Of a DNA stretch of 64,000 bases, positions 36,325-45,604 are shown piece after piece. Position 1 is the first letter of the stretch. The number at the start of each line of letters is the position of its first letter. The DNA lies in contig CALLQI010000015.1 of assembly GCA_938014885.1 (NCBI GenBank), positions 1 through 64,000 on the forward strand, given 5' to 3'. Under the pieces are notes generated by a model that was not told where the DNA came from, searched no databases, and saw only the letters and a program-made list of their open reading frames with translations. The position numbers were made by a program, and so were the translations under genes. The stretch comes from an uncultured bacterium (GTDB lineage: Bacteria > Planctomycetota > UBA8742 > UBA2392).

Positions 36325-38681
36325 TGCGTGCCATCGACCGCAAAATGCTGCGCGACCTGTGGCACCTGCGGGGCCAGGCCATCGCGATCATCCTGGTCAT
36401 GGCCAGCGGCGTGGCGTTGTTCGTGTCGCAACTGTCGATGCTCGATTCGCTGAAGGGCACCCGCGCTGATTACTACCGCAGCCAGCGCTTCGCCGACGTT
36501 TTCGTCGATTGCAAACGCGCGCCGTTGAGTGTGGCCGAGCGCCTGCGCGAAGTCCCGGGTGTCGCCCGCGTCGAAACGCGCATCAGCCTTGATGTCACGC
36601 TGGATATCCCCGGCATGCCCGAGCCTGCGGCCGCGCGATTGCTGAGCGTGCCCGACGGTCGCCAGCCCGCGCTGAACGCACTGTTTTTCCGCAGCGGGGC
36701 GCTTCCGGCCGCACCGGACGAATGCGTGATCACCGAGAACTTTGCCAAGGCGCACGGCTTCGGGCCCGGCAGCCGCATCATCGCGCTGATCAACGGTCGG
36801 CGGCGTGAGCTGGCGGTGGTGGGCGTGGTGCTTTCGCCCGAGTACGTGTACGCGCTGGGTGCCGGTGCGCTGATCCCCGACAACAAACGCTTCGGCGTGT
36901 TCTGGCTGCGCGAAAGCGACCTGGCGGCGGCCTATGACATGGAAGGCGCGTTCAATTCCGCCACGCTGCAACTTGCGCCGGGCGCCAACGAGCGGGCCGT
37001 GCGCGCGGGCGTTGACCGCGTGTTGGCGCAGTACGGCGGGTTGGGCGCAGTCCCGCGCGCCGAGCAAACCTCGCACTGGTACCTGCAGAATGAGCTGAAC
37101 CAGCTCGAGAGTTTCGGTACCACCCTGCCGCTGATCTTCCTTGGCGTGGCCGCGTTTCTGCTGAACGTGGTGCTGTCGCGGCTGATCTCAACGCAGCGCG
37201 ACCAGGTAGCCGCGCTGAAAGCGTTTGGGTACACGAACCTGCAGGTTGCCACACATTATCTGAAAATGGTGCTGTTGCTTTCGCTGATCGGCGCTGCCAT
37301 TGGCACCGGGCTGGGCGCGTGGCTGGGCTCGCAGCTGACGCTGGTCTACACCGAATTCTACAACTTCCCGGAACTTCGGTTCACGCTGCCGTTGCAGGTG
37401 CCGGTTATGGCTGTGGCCGTCACCGCCGGCGCGGCTGTGCTTGGCACCGTGTGGTCACTGCGTCGCGCCGCCAAGCTGCCACCCGCTGAGGCCATGAGGC
37501 CGGAAGCCCCGCCGCGTTATCGCCCGACGATCATTGAGCGTATCGGGCTGCAGCGCCTGTTGTCGCAGCCCGCGCGGATGATTCTGCGCCAGCTTGAACG
37601 GCGCCCGCTGAAGGCCGCGGCTTCGGTGCTGGGGATAGCGATGGGGGTGGCGATTCTCGTGGTGGGCATGAGCTTTCTGGACATGATCAACCACGTGATC
37701 AACCTGCAGGCGAATCACCTCCAGCGCGAAGACGTGTCGGTTACGTTCGTGCTGCCAAGGGGGCGCGGCGCGCTGCATGAACTCAAGTCGCTAGATGGCG
37801 TGTTGCACGCGCAACCTTGGCGCAGTGTCCCCGCCCGCCTGCGCCACGGTCACCGCAGTCGGCTGGCTGGAGTCACTGGCGTTGACACCTCGGGCACGCT
37901 GAATCGCGTACTAGATCAGGACTTGAAACCGGTGAACCTGCCGCGCGACGGCGTGGCGATGTCGCGGGTGCTCGCTGACGTGCTGGGCCTGCGCAGTGGC
38001 GACATGCTGACGCTTGAGGTGCTTGAGGGTTCGCGGCCGACCCGGCAGGTGCGCGTCGTGGCGCTGATCGACGACTTCCTGGGCATGGCGGCCTACATGG
38101 ACCTCGCATCGCTGAACGCACTGATGCACGAAGATGGCGTCATCAGCGGTGCATATCTACGCGTTGACCCTGACCGTGAAGCCGACGTGTTCCGCCGCCT
38201 GAAGGCCACACCCGCTGTCGGCAGTGTCGCGGTCAAAGACGCAGTGATCGGCAATTTGCGCACCATGGTCGCGGAGAACATGATGATCAGCCTGATGTTC
38301 TCGGTCGGCTTTGCCTGCGTGATCGCGTTCGGTGTCGTCTACAACGCGGCGCGGATCAGCCTTTCAGAGCGCGCGCGAGAGCTGGCAAGCCTGCGCGTAC
38401 TCGGGCTTACGCGCGGCGAAATCAGCTTCATTCTGCTGGGCGAGCTTGCGGTGCTGGTGCTGGCGGCGCTTCCGTTTGGCTGCGCGCTGGGCTGGCTGAT
38501 GGCGCGCGGCACGCTGGCGACCCTGAACTCAGAGATTCTGCGGCTGCCGTTTGTGGTCACGCCGTTCACGTATGCGTTCTCGTCAGGGGTGGTGCTGCTG
38601 GCGGCGGCGTTGTCGGCGCTGGCGGTGCGCAACCGGCTTGATCACCTTGACCTTGTGGAAGTGTTGAAGACGCGAGAGTAA
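36324..38681 (+). CDS. ABC transporter FtsX-like permease
   Basis: A 785-residue inner-membrane permease with two FtsX-type cores. A first membrane helix (about 18-38) is followed by a large periplasmic region and three helices around 250-380. A second N-terminal-type helix lies near 435-460 (ASVLGIAMGVAILVVGMSFL), then another periplasmic region and three more helices from about 650 to the end. Motifs such as LISTQRDQVAALKAFGYTNLQV and LSERARELASLRVLGLTRGE mark the coupling helices. The ATG is preceded by GGAG and overlaps the ATPase stop as TGATG. Confidence 0.93.
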   Translation: MRAIDRKMLRDLWHLRGQAIAIILVMASGVALFVSQLSMLDSLKGTRADYYRSQRFADVFVDCKRAPLSVAERLREVPGVARVETRISLDVTLDIPGMPEPAAARLLSVPDGRQPALNALFFRSGALPAAPDECVITENFAKAHGFGPGSRIIALINGRRRELAVVGVVLSPEYVYALGAGALIPDNKRFGVFWLRESDLAAAYDMEGAFNSATLQLAPGANERAVRAGVDRVLAQYGGLGAVPRAEQTSHWYLQNELNQLESFGTTLPLIFLGVAAFLLNVVLSRLISTQRDQVAALKAFGYTNLQVATHYLKMVLLLSLIGAAIGTGLGAWLGSQLTLVYTEFYNFPELRFTLPLQVPVMAVAVTAGAAVLGTVWSLRRAAKLPPAEAMRPEAPPRYRPTIIERIGLQRLLSQPARMILRQLERRPLKAAASVLGIAMGVAILVVGMSFLDMINHVINLQANHLQREDVSVTFVLPRGRGALHELKSLDGVLHAQPWRSVPARLRHGHRSRLAGVTGVDTSGTLNRVLDQDLKPVNLPRDGVAMSRVLADVLGLRSGDMLTLEVLEGSRPTRQVRVVALIDDFLGMAAYMDLASLNALMHEDGVISGAYLRVDPDREADVFRRLKATPAVGSVAVKDAVIGNLRTMVAENMMISLMFSVGFACVIAFGVVYNAARISLSERARELASLRVLGLTRGEISFILLGELAVLVLAALPFGCALGWLMARGTLATLNSEILRLPFVVTPFTYAFSSGVVLLAAALSALAVRNRLDHLDLVEVLKTRE

Positions 38682-38691
38682 ACAGGCCCCT

Positions 38692-39891
38692 ATGAAGTGG
38701 GTGAAACGAATCGTGCTGGTGGTCGTGGCGCTGGCTGTGCTGGCGGCGCTTGTATACGGGTTCATGCCCAAGCCCGTTGCGGCTGAGCAGGCCAACGCAA
38801 CACGCGGCGATTTGCTGATCACCATCGACGCCGAGGCCCGCACCCGCGTGCGCGACCGCTTCGTGGTCTACGCGCCGGTCAGCGGCACGATGGCCCGCGT
38901 TGCGCTCAAGGTCGGCGACAACGTGGAACCCGGCGCGACAATCACGCTGCTGCGCGCCGCCGAGTCTCCGTTGCTGGACGCGCGCGCGCTGGCAGCCGCG
39001 GAATCACGCGTGCAGGCGGCGCAATCGGCGCTGGAACTCGCGCAGTCGGAAGAAATCGCGGCTGCGGCGCGCCTGGCACTGGCCGTAAAAGAGCTTGAGA
39101 ACCTCACCAAGCTTGAGTTCGACGCCAAAACCGGGAAGCATCGCGAACTGGTACCGCAGGAGCGGCTTGATGCGGCCGCCCTGAACCGCGACGCCGCCAA
39201 GGCGGCCGTGAACTCGGCTGGCTTTGCGGCGCAGGCAGCGGCATATGACCTCGCGGCTGCGCAGGCGGCGCTGCAACCACGAGCGGGCAACGGGGCAGAA
39301 GCGCTGACCGTGGCGTCGCCGGTGAAGGGCCGCGTGCTGCGTGTGCTGCGCGAAAGCGCGGGCCCGGTCATGGCCGGTGAGCCGCTGCTTGAGGTGGGGG
39401 ACCCGGCCGCGCTGGAGATCGTGGCCGACATGCTTTCGCGCGACTCGGTGCGCGTGGCGCCGGGCATGGAAGTGCTGCTGGAGCGCTGGGGCGGCGCAAC
39501 TTTGAGCGGGAAGGTGCGCCATGCCGAGCCCTTTGGCTTCACGAAGTTTTCGGCGCTTGGCGTGGAAGAGCAGCGCGTGAACGTGCTGATTGACATCACG
39601 TCGCCGCCCGCTGAGTTCGCAGCCTTGGGTGACGGCTATCGTGTCGAGGTGCGCGTCGTGCTGCTGCGTGCCGCCAACGTGCTGAAGGTGCCCGACGGCG
39701 CCGTGATCCGCACCACGGACGGCTATGCGGTGTTCGTGATTGAGCGCGGCCGCGCCGTGCGCCGCAACATCGCAATTGGTGAACGGAACGGGATTGAGGC
39801 CGAAGTGCTGGAAGGCCTGAAACCCGGCGAAACCGTGATCGTGCACCCCGGCGACGACATCAGCGACGGCGTCCAGGTAACGGAACCCTGA
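38692..39891 (+). CDS. periplasmic adaptor (HlyD/MacA-like) subunit
   Basis: A 399-residue membrane-fusion protein. The N-terminal anchor (about 5-25) is followed by a lipoyl half-motif (VYAPVSGTMARVALKVGDNV), a long Ala/Glu-rich coiled-coil hairpin (about 90-200) and the second lipoyl half (VASPVKGRVLRVLRESAGPV). A beta-barrel and a membrane-proximal domain follow (VLKVPDGAVIRTTDGYAVFV). It links the ABC permease to the outer envelope. It starts 10 bases after the permease stop and completes the ATPase-permease-adaptor set. No outer-membrane TolC-like gene is nearby. Confidence 0.92.
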   Translation: MKWVKRIVLVVVALAVLAALVYGFMPKPVAAEQANATRGDLLITIDAEARTRVRDRFVVYAPVSGTMARVALKVGDNVEPGATITLLRAAESPLLDARALAAAESRVQAAQSALELAQSEEIAAAARLALAVKELENLTKLEFDAKTGKHRELVPQERLDAAALNRDAAKAAVNSAGFAAQAAAYDLAAAQAALQPRAGNGAEALTVASPVKGRVLRVLRESAGPVMAGEPLLEVGDPAALEIVADMLSRDSVRVAPGMEVLLERWGGATLSGKVRHAEPFGFTKFSALGVEEQRVNVLIDITSPPAEFAALGDGYRVEVRVVLLRAANVLKVPDGAVIRTTDGYAVFVIERGRAVRRNIAIGERNGIEAEVLEGLKPGETVIVHPGDDISDGVQVTEP

Positions 39892-41001
39892 ATGTCGCTG
39901 CGCCACGACAAGCTTGCGGCTTGGTACGCACGCCACGCGCGCGACCTGCCTTGGCGGCGCAACCCCGAACCCTACGAAACATGGGTCAGCGAGATCATGC
40001 TGCAGCAGACCCGCGTTGAGGCTGTGCGCGAGAAGTACGAGCACTTCATGCGGCGTTTCCCGAACGTGAAGTTGCTGGCGGCGACGCGGCTTGAGGATGT
40101 GCTGCAGGCGTGGTCCGGGCTGGGCTATTACCGTCGCGCGCGCATGCTGCATGCGGCGGCAAAGCAGATCGCCAAGGGCGGCTTTCCTGACACGGTTGCC
40201 GGGCTGCGGGTTCTGCCGGGCATCGGTCGCTACACGGCGGGTGCGATTGCAAGCATTGCGTTGGGCCAGCGCGTGCCGATTGTGGACGGCAACATTGAAC
40301 GCGTGTTCTCGCGCTGGCATGGCATCACCCGCGACATCAAGTCTGCCGCGGCGCAGCGCCAGTTGTGGAAGCTGGCCGACGAGTGGGTCGCGCACGAAGC
40401 CTATCCGCCGGCGACACTGAACCAGGCGCTGATGGAACTCGGCGCGTTGGTCTGCACGCCCAAGGCGCCCGGGTGCGGCCGCTGCCCGGTAGCGAAGCAC
40501 TGTTTCGCGGCCCAGCATGGCGATCCCGAGTCGCTGCCAAGACTCGCCGCGCGCAAGCCAGCAAGAGATGTGCAATACCTTGCGGTCGCGGCCACGGACC
40601 CCGGCGGCTACATTCTGATGGTGCGTCGCCCTGAGGACGACAACAGCAGCCTGTTGCCGGGCGGCCTGTGGGAACTGCCGCACGCGGCGCGCACGACCGA
40701 TGATGTTGCGCTGGCGGGGAAGATCGCACGACAGCATGGCGTGAGATTGGCGCAGGCAACGGCCAACGCAGGCAAGGTCAGGCACAGCATCATGGATGCA
40801 CGCGTGACGATCACGCTCACGGCCGCCGGCGTGAAGCGCACAAAAGTGAACACGTCGCAACGCTGGTTCACGCCCGCGGAGGCTGAGGCGGCGGCCGCGA
40901 GTTCGGCCACGCGGAAACTGCTGGCACTTTGGCGCGGGGTCGCGAGGGACTTGCCCGTAGCTAAGATGCGGGCCGGGACCATTCCAAAGGAGAGTATATG
41001 A
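39892..41001 (+). CDS. mutY: A/G-specific adenine glycosylase
   Basis: A 369-residue DNA repair enzyme that removes adenine paired with 8-oxoguanine. It has the catalytic Glu in SEIMLQQTRVEAV, the helix-hairpin-helix LPGIGRYTAGAIAS and the catalytic Asp in VDGNIERVFSRW. The 4Fe-4S ligands are spaced CX6CX2CX5C (CTPKAPGCGRCPVAKHC). The C-terminal third is the NUDIX-like domain that reads 8-oxoG (LLPGGLWELPHA). The ATG directly follows the adaptor stop, and the stop overlaps the next ATG by 4 bases. It thus sits inside an envelope-gene run, probably by operon growth. Confidence 0.96.
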   Translation: MSLRHDKLAAWYARHARDLPWRRNPEPYETWVSEIMLQQTRVEAVREKYEHFMRRFPNVKLLAATRLEDVLQAWSGLGYYRRARMLHAAAKQIAKGGFPDTVAGLRVLPGIGRYTAGAIASIALGQRVPIVDGNIERVFSRWHGITRDIKSAAAQRQLWKLADEWVAHEAYPPATLNQALMELGALVCTPKAPGCGRCPVAKHCFAAQHGDPESLPRLAARKPARDVQYLAVAATDPGGYILMVRRPEDDNSSLLPGGLWELPHAARTTDDVALAGKIARQHGVRLAQATANAGKVRHSIMDARVTITLTAAGVKRTKVNTSQRWFTPAEAEAAAASSATRKLLALWRGVARDLPVAKMRAGTIPKESI

Positions 41002-42248
41002 AGACGACGGGTTTGATCTGGGCGTTCATGCTGTCATTGCTTGCGGCACCGCTGTTTGCGGGCGAAGCCGAAGATGCCAACAGCAAGGCATTTCTTGAAG
41101 GCCTGAAGGGCATCAACGAAAAGGCGCTGGGTGAAGAGAAGCTGCACTTCGTGATGTTCCGCAGTGTGCTGGGCGAAGGCGTGCTCAACGTCAGCAAGGG
41201 CGCGTTTGAGGGCACCGAGTGCTACGTGGTGAAGATTACCTTCAGCTTTGCTTTCGGCGCCGAGAAGAACGAAATCACCAACGTCGCGCACATCGCGCCG
41301 GACCTGACCCTGCTGCACGAAGAAGGCACCGAAAAGTCAAACGGCGAAGTCGATAAGTCGCGCACCGTCACCTACAAGGACGGCGTCTACACCGTGGTGA
41401 TGCTTGAGCCCAAGGCCAAGTCTGAAGCCGACCGCAAGGTCACCGTCGAAGTCAAGAAGACCTGGAACCTGCTGATGGGCGCTGCTGACCTGCTCAGCAA
41501 CCGCCTGCTGCCCACGGACGCCAAGACGTACGCGTTCGTGACCTTCGACGGCGACAGCGGCGAGACCTACCCGGCCACGGTTGAGGCCATCAAGGACCTG
41601 GACAGCACGCGCTTCGTCCACACCCAGACCGAAGCCGAGAAGAAGGACGGCGAGATCACGACCAAGGTCGTCACCAACACGGTGTGGTTGAAGGACAGCA
41701 AGTTCGTGCGTGTGGTGTTTGACAACGGCGTCAGCCTCGAGACCACGCCGCCGGCCAAGCTGACCCCGCTGACCGAAGAAGCCGCAGCCAAGCTGGATTC
41801 CGAGATGGCGGCTGTCGCGCTGTTCTTCTACGCGCAGCAAAGCCGCAACGAAGACACCATGAAGAAGGCGGTGAATATCAGCCGCTTTACCGACATGGTG
41901 TTTGAAAAGGACGAGCGCCTCAAGAACGCCACGCCCGAAGAGAAAGAGATGTACAAGCCGATGGTTGAGGCCACCATCGCGCAGAACTTGATGGGCCCTG
42001 AACAGGAAGACGCCAAGGAAAAGGCCCGCAATGCGGCCGTCGTCAAGCTGATCCTGCAGAAGGAGAACTTCATCGTCAGCAAGGATGGCGAAACCGTGTG
42101 GGTTACCTTCCACGACGAACTGCGCGGCCCCTTCGGCGACCTGAAATTCCAGGTTGAGAAGACCGAAAAGGGCGAGTGGCAGGTGGTCTGGATTGAAAGC
42201 GGCGACGACAAAGCCGACGAAGAAGAAGACGGCGAAGACGGCTTCTAA
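40998..42248 (+). CDS. secreted protein, paralogue A of a tandem pair
   Basis: A 416-residue exported protein of unknown function. The signal peptide MKTTGLIWAFMLSLLAAPLFA is clear. The mature part is rich in beta strands and charged helices and ends in an acidic tail (DDKADEEEDGEDGF). AGGAGA lies 5 nt before the ATG, which overlaps the mutY stop. It matches the gene at 42369 over most of its length (for example EKLHFVMFRSVLGEGVLNVS against HKLFFTVAGIPMGDVTIDI). This makes them tandem duplicates. No catalytic motif is seen. Confidence 0.82.
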   Translation: MKTTGLIWAFMLSLLAAPLFAGEAEDANSKAFLEGLKGINEKALGEEKLHFVMFRSVLGEGVLNVSKGAFEGTECYVVKITFSFAFGAEKNEITNVAHIAPDLTLLHEEGTEKSNGEVDKSRTVTYKDGVYTVVMLEPKAKSEADRKVTVEVKKTWNLLMGAADLLSNRLLPTDAKTYAFVTFDGDSGETYPATVEAIKDLDSTRFVHTQTEAEKKDGEITTKVVTNTVWLKDSKFVRVVFDNGVSLETTPPAKLTPLTEEAAAKLDSEMAAVALFFYAQQSRNEDTMKKAVNISRFTDMVFEKDERLKNATPEEKEMYKPMVEATIAQNLMGPEQEDAKEKARNAAVVKLILQKENFIVSKDGETVWVTFHDELRGPFGDLKFQVEKTEKGEWQVVWIESGDDKADEEEDGEDGF

Positions 42249-42270
42249 GCCGCCCGGCCGCAAGACTCCA

Positions 42271-42300
42271 ACAGGGGGCCGGTTTCCGGCCCCCTGTTTC
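42271..42300 (+). terminator. intrinsic terminator after paralogue A
   Basis: A perfect 12-bp stem (42271-42282 with 42286-42297) with a TTT loop is followed by TTC. The tail is short in T but the stem is very strong. It lies between the two paralogues, so the second gene probably has its own promoter or is read through. Confidence 0.7.
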
Positions 42301-42368
42301 ATTCACGCGCCGCCGCTTGCTTTCGCGCCGCTGCCGCGGAACTACACTCGGCCTCAAAGGAGACAGGC

Positions 42369-43661
42369 ATGCTGAAGACAACCTTGGCCGCGCTGGTGCT
42401 CGCGGCATTCTGCGCGACGCTGACGGCCCAGAACACCGAAACCGAGGCCCAGGCCAACGCCCGCAAGTTTATCGCGAGCCTCGACGCAATCCGCCCCGAA
42501 GTCGTGGGCAAGCACAAGCTGTTCTTCACCGTCGCGGGCATCCCGATGGGCGACGTCACGATCGACATCGAAGCCACCACCTTCGACGGCACACCGTGCT
42601 ATCGCGTGGCCGGGGGCATCAGCACGGTGGTCGACGGGGTTGAGATGGTGACCAGCGGCGCGGTGCACGCCGATGCCAAAGCCTCGCTGCTTTTCGGCGT
42701 GGCCGTCACCCGCATGGCGGGCGTGGTCGAGAAAGAAGAAACAGTGTTCGCGACCGGCGACGGGTTCGAGAAGCTGAGCGCGGAAGCCGGCGAGGCCGCC
42801 AAGCGCCAGAAGCACGGCCGCCACGACCGCCTGGCCGATGCATCGACTGACCTGCTGGTGTTGCTGCTTTCGTCAGCGGCCGCCGGCGAATACGAGTTCG
42901 TGTCGTGGTCGGAAGACGGCGAAGACTTCCTGCCGGTAACGATCAGCGTGAACCGCAACGCGGAACTCAACGGCCGCAAGACCACCTGCCTGACTGTTTC
43001 CGAACAGAAGGCTGAGTTAAAGGACGGCAAGTTGAAGCGCAGCACCGACGTGGACGTGTACTGGGTGCGCGAAAACCGCATCCTTGCCGTCGAAAACGCG
43101 CGCCACGGCATGTACGCAACGCCGGAACGCGCGAATCAGCCTGAAGGGCTGATTTCGAAGGAGATGTTCAGCAAACTGGACTCGCCCGAATACGCCGCGC
43201 TGGCGTTCCTGCACGTGATGTACACGCGCGACAAGGAGCTGGCTGACCGTTGCGTGAACTGGAGCACCATCGCGCGCGCATTGCTGGACGAGATGGTGAA
43301 GGAAGGCGACCTCGACCCGGGCATGCTTGAAATGGTGCTGCCGACGGTGATTGAGAACCTGAAAGAGAACTTCCTGAAGGAAGATACACCGAACGTCCCG
43401 CTCGGGATGATCGGCAAGATCCTGGCGCAGAAGGGCATGATGCAGGTCGTGAAGACCGAATCCGGCGACACCATCGTCGGCCCTTCCGAGCTTGTGCCCG
43501 AAGGCTTCCGCGAAGAAGGCCTGTGGCTGAAGGTCACGCAGGGCGCCGACGGCAAGTGGCAGGTCGTAAGCCTGCCCGCCGAACGCGAAGCGCTCGAAGG
43601 CAAGAAGGAACCCGAGAAGCCCAGGAAGGACCCGAAGGAAGAGGAAGAAGAAGAGTTCTAG
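42369..43661 (+). CDS. secreted protein, paralogue B of a tandem pair
   Basis: A 430-residue exported protein with signal peptide MLKTTLAALVLAAFCATLTA, related to the gene before it. Shared blocks are the early TFDGTPCYRVAGG (FEGTECYVVKITF in A), the middle SKLDSPEYAALAFLHVMYTR (AKLDSEMAAVALFFYAQQSR in A) and an acidic end (PRKDPKEEEEEEF). AAGGAG precedes the ATG. Function is unknown. The acidic tails could bind cations or keep the proteins soluble in the periplasm, but that is only a suggestion. Confidence 0.82.
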   Translation: MLKTTLAALVLAAFCATLTAQNTETEAQANARKFIASLDAIRPEVVGKHKLFFTVAGIPMGDVTIDIEATTFDGTPCYRVAGGISTVVDGVEMVTSGAVHADAKASLLFGVAVTRMAGVVEKEETVFATGDGFEKLSAEAGEAAKRQKHGRHDRLADASTDLLVLLLSSAAAGEYEFVSWSEDGEDFLPVTISVNRNAELNGRKTTCLTVSEQKAELKDGKLKRSTDVDVYWVRENRILAVENARHGMYATPERANQPEGLISKEMFSKLDSPEYAALAFLHVMYTRDKELADRCVNWSTIARALLDEMVKEGDLDPGMLEMVLPTVIENLKENFLKEDTPNVPLGMIGKILAQKGMMQVVKTESGDTIVGPSELVPEGFREEGLWLKVTQGADGKWQVVSLPAEREALEGKKEPEKPRKDPKEEEEEEF

Positions 43662-43732
43662 GCAAGACGCAAGGGTCCGAGCCATGGGGCAAGCGACTTG
43701 AGCGAAGGCGCGAAGAACAGCAACTGCGTTGG

Positions 43733-43823
43733 AAGCACGGGTTCACACGGATAAACACGGTTGCAGTTCGTCAGCAGCGTCCAGGTTAGTGCCGTGCTTC
43801 GTGTTCCTTCGTGCACTTCGTGG
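43733..43823. repeat. degenerate CACGGATAAACACGG / CTTCGTG repeat tract
   Basis: The tract contains CACACGGATAAACACGG near 43744-43760 and three CTTCGTG units at 43797, 43807 and 43816 (period 9-10). Similar low-complexity tracts are common between genes of several phyla in my experience, but I know no defined function. It does not look coding. It lies in the 256-base gap between two convergent genes. Confidence 0.45.
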
Positions 43824-43865
43824 ACAACACGCCGTTGCCGTTCTTCCCGTCCGCAGTTGCCCTGC

Positions 43866-43907
43866 AAAACAAAAGTGCCCGCCTCGAATGGCGGGCACCT
43901 TTTGTTT
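43866..43907 (-). terminator. bidirectional-looking terminator
   Basis: An almost perfect 18-bp inverted repeat (43866-43883 with 43890-43908, one bulged base) has the core GTGCCCGCC/GGCGGGCAC. A-rich and T-rich arms flank it, so both strands show a U-tract. It ends the minus-strand vWA lipoprotein gene (stop at 43919) and can also stop transcription from the plus-strand secreted gene. Confidence 0.85.
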
Positions 43908-43918
43908 CAGAATAGCCG

Positions 43919-45526
43919 CTACTTGCCGCCGGCGGCTGCTCCTTCGGCTTGCTTGCTCAGGTCGCGGGCTTTGATTACCAGGTTCGTCAGGTCGAACACT
44001 TCGGTGTCGTCGGTTTCGCCGATCACCTTCTTCAGGTCCTCGATCACCGCGTCGTAGCTGCCGCCCTTGGCCCAGTAGCTCTTGCGCAGCAGCTCGGCGA
44101 ATTCGGCCACGCTGGCTGCTAGGCGCATGTTGGTCGGTAGTTGCTCCCATGCCTTGATGTCTGCGCAGGTGATTTCGCGCTTCACTTCGAAGAACTCGGC
44201 CTTTTCATCGTGCTTGTAGCGGATGGTCGCGGTGCAGATCGGGCCGGTTGCGTTGTCGGCGAGCTTCACTTCGTACAGCGCCGTGACGCTGTGGCCGGCA
44301 CCGACTTCGCCGCCGTCTACGGCATCATTGCGGAAGTCTTCGTCGCGGACATCGCGGTTTTCGTAGCCCAGCAGCCGCCACGACTTCACGACCTCCGGGT
44401 TGAACTCAACCTGCACTTTGGTGTCGCGGGCAATCACCTGCAGCGTGCCGGTCAGGTTATCGACGAAGATCTTTTTGGCTTCGTCCAGCGTATCGACGTA
44501 GGCGTAGTGGCCGTCGCCCTTGTCGCCAAGCTGCTCCATGCTGATGTCGTTGTAGTTGTTCATTCCAAAGCCGATGCACGACAGCGTGATGCCCTTGCGG
44601 CGCTGTTCTTCGACCATCTTGAGCAGCGCGTCGGGGCCCGTGCTGCCGACGTTGAACACGCCGTCGCTGCACAGGATCACGCGGTTGATGCTGCCTTCGC
44701 GGAACACCTTGGCCGCCATCTCGTAGCCGATGCGAATGCCTTGTTCTGCGTTGGTGCTGCCGTCCGGGTTCAGCCGGTCCAATGCGTCTACGATTGCTTC
44801 GGGGTCGTTGGTGTGGCTGAGCACTTTGCGGCCGCGGCTGCCGTAGACGGCGATGCCGACGTAGTCATCGCGACGCAGCTGCTTGACCAGCATCGTGAGC
44901 GCCTTCTTGACGTAGCCCAGGCGTTCTTCGATTTCCATGCTGCCGCTGACGTCGATCACGAAGGTCAGCACGGCGGGCTTGCGGTCGGCGGGGTCCACGA
45001 CTTTGCCCTGCATGCCGATGCGAATCAGGTGGCAGTTCTTCAGGTCAGCGCCGTAGCGAGATGGCGCGGCGTCCATGCTGATCTCGAACGCGCCTTCGCG
45101 CGGCGGGGTGTAGTTGTACTTGAAGTAGTTCACGAACTCTTCGACACGCGGGAAGTTGTCTGGCGGAAGCTGCCCGCGTTCGAGGTAATTGCGCGACTTG
45201 GTGTACGCGCCGGTGTCCACGTCGGTGGCGAAGGTGGACAGCCGGTCGTCTTCGGTGTCGATGAACGGGTTCGTACCGTAGGACTTGTAGAATTCGTCAT
45301 AGCTGCCTTCGGGGCGCGGCTCGCCCGGGTCTTCCACCGGCGGTGCTTCGCGATACGCGAGGCCGGAAGACGGAACGTCGGCAAGCAGTACGTTGCGCGA
45401 CTTTGTGGAGCCATCGTCTCCGCCGGTTGCAGCTTCCGACTGGGCGCCACCAGAGGCCGCGTATCCGCATGCGCCTAGCAGCAGCAAGAGTCCCATAGAG
45501 GCGGCGAGATTCGATTTGCGTTTCAT
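43919..45526 (-). CDS. vWA-domain lipoprotein (YfbK family)
   Basis: A 535-residue lipoprotein with lipobox L-L-G-A-C at about residue 20. After a variable linker comes the YfbK N-terminal domain (TNPFIDTEDDRLSTFATDVD, then PPDNFPRVEEFVNYFKYNY). A von Willebrand A domain follows, with the metal site DVSGSM, and a C-terminal DUF3520 domain (RDTKVQVEFNPEVVKSWRLL) ends it. Such proteins probably bind partners through the metal site in the envelope. It is a paralogue of the gene 78 bases upstream and the last gene of a sigma factor operon. Confidence 0.93.
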   Translation of the reverse strand: MKRKSNLAASMGLLLLLGACGYAASGGAQSEAATGGDDGSTKSRNVLLADVPSSGLAYREAPPVEDPGEPRPEGSYDEFYKSYGTNPFIDTEDDRLSTFATDVDTGAYTKSRNYLERGQLPPDNFPRVEEFVNYFKYNYTPPREGAFEISMDAAPSRYGADLKNCHLIRIGMQGKVVDPADRKPAVLTFVIDVSGSMEIEERLGYVKKALTMLVKQLRRDDYVGIAVYGSRGRKVLSHTNDPEAIVDALDRLNPDGSTNAEQGIRIGYEMAAKVFREGSINRVILCSDGVFNVGSTGPDALLKMVEEQRRKGITLSCIGFGMNNYNDISMEQLGDKGDGHYAYVDTLDEAKKIFVDNLTGTLQVIARDTKVQVEFNPEVVKSWRLLGYENRDVRDEDFRNDAVDGGEVGAGHSVTALYEVKLADNATGPICTATIRYKHDEKAEFFEVKREITCADIKAWEQLPTNMRLAASVAEFAELLRKSYWAKGGSYDAVIEDLKKVIGETDDTEVFDLTNLVIKARDLSKQAEGAAAGGK

Positions 45527-45604
45527 TTTGTTCTCCGTGCGGCTTTTGCCGCTGTGATTGTTTTCGGTACGGCTCCAGCCATTCGGCTGGGGGTGGTTGC
45601 TTGG

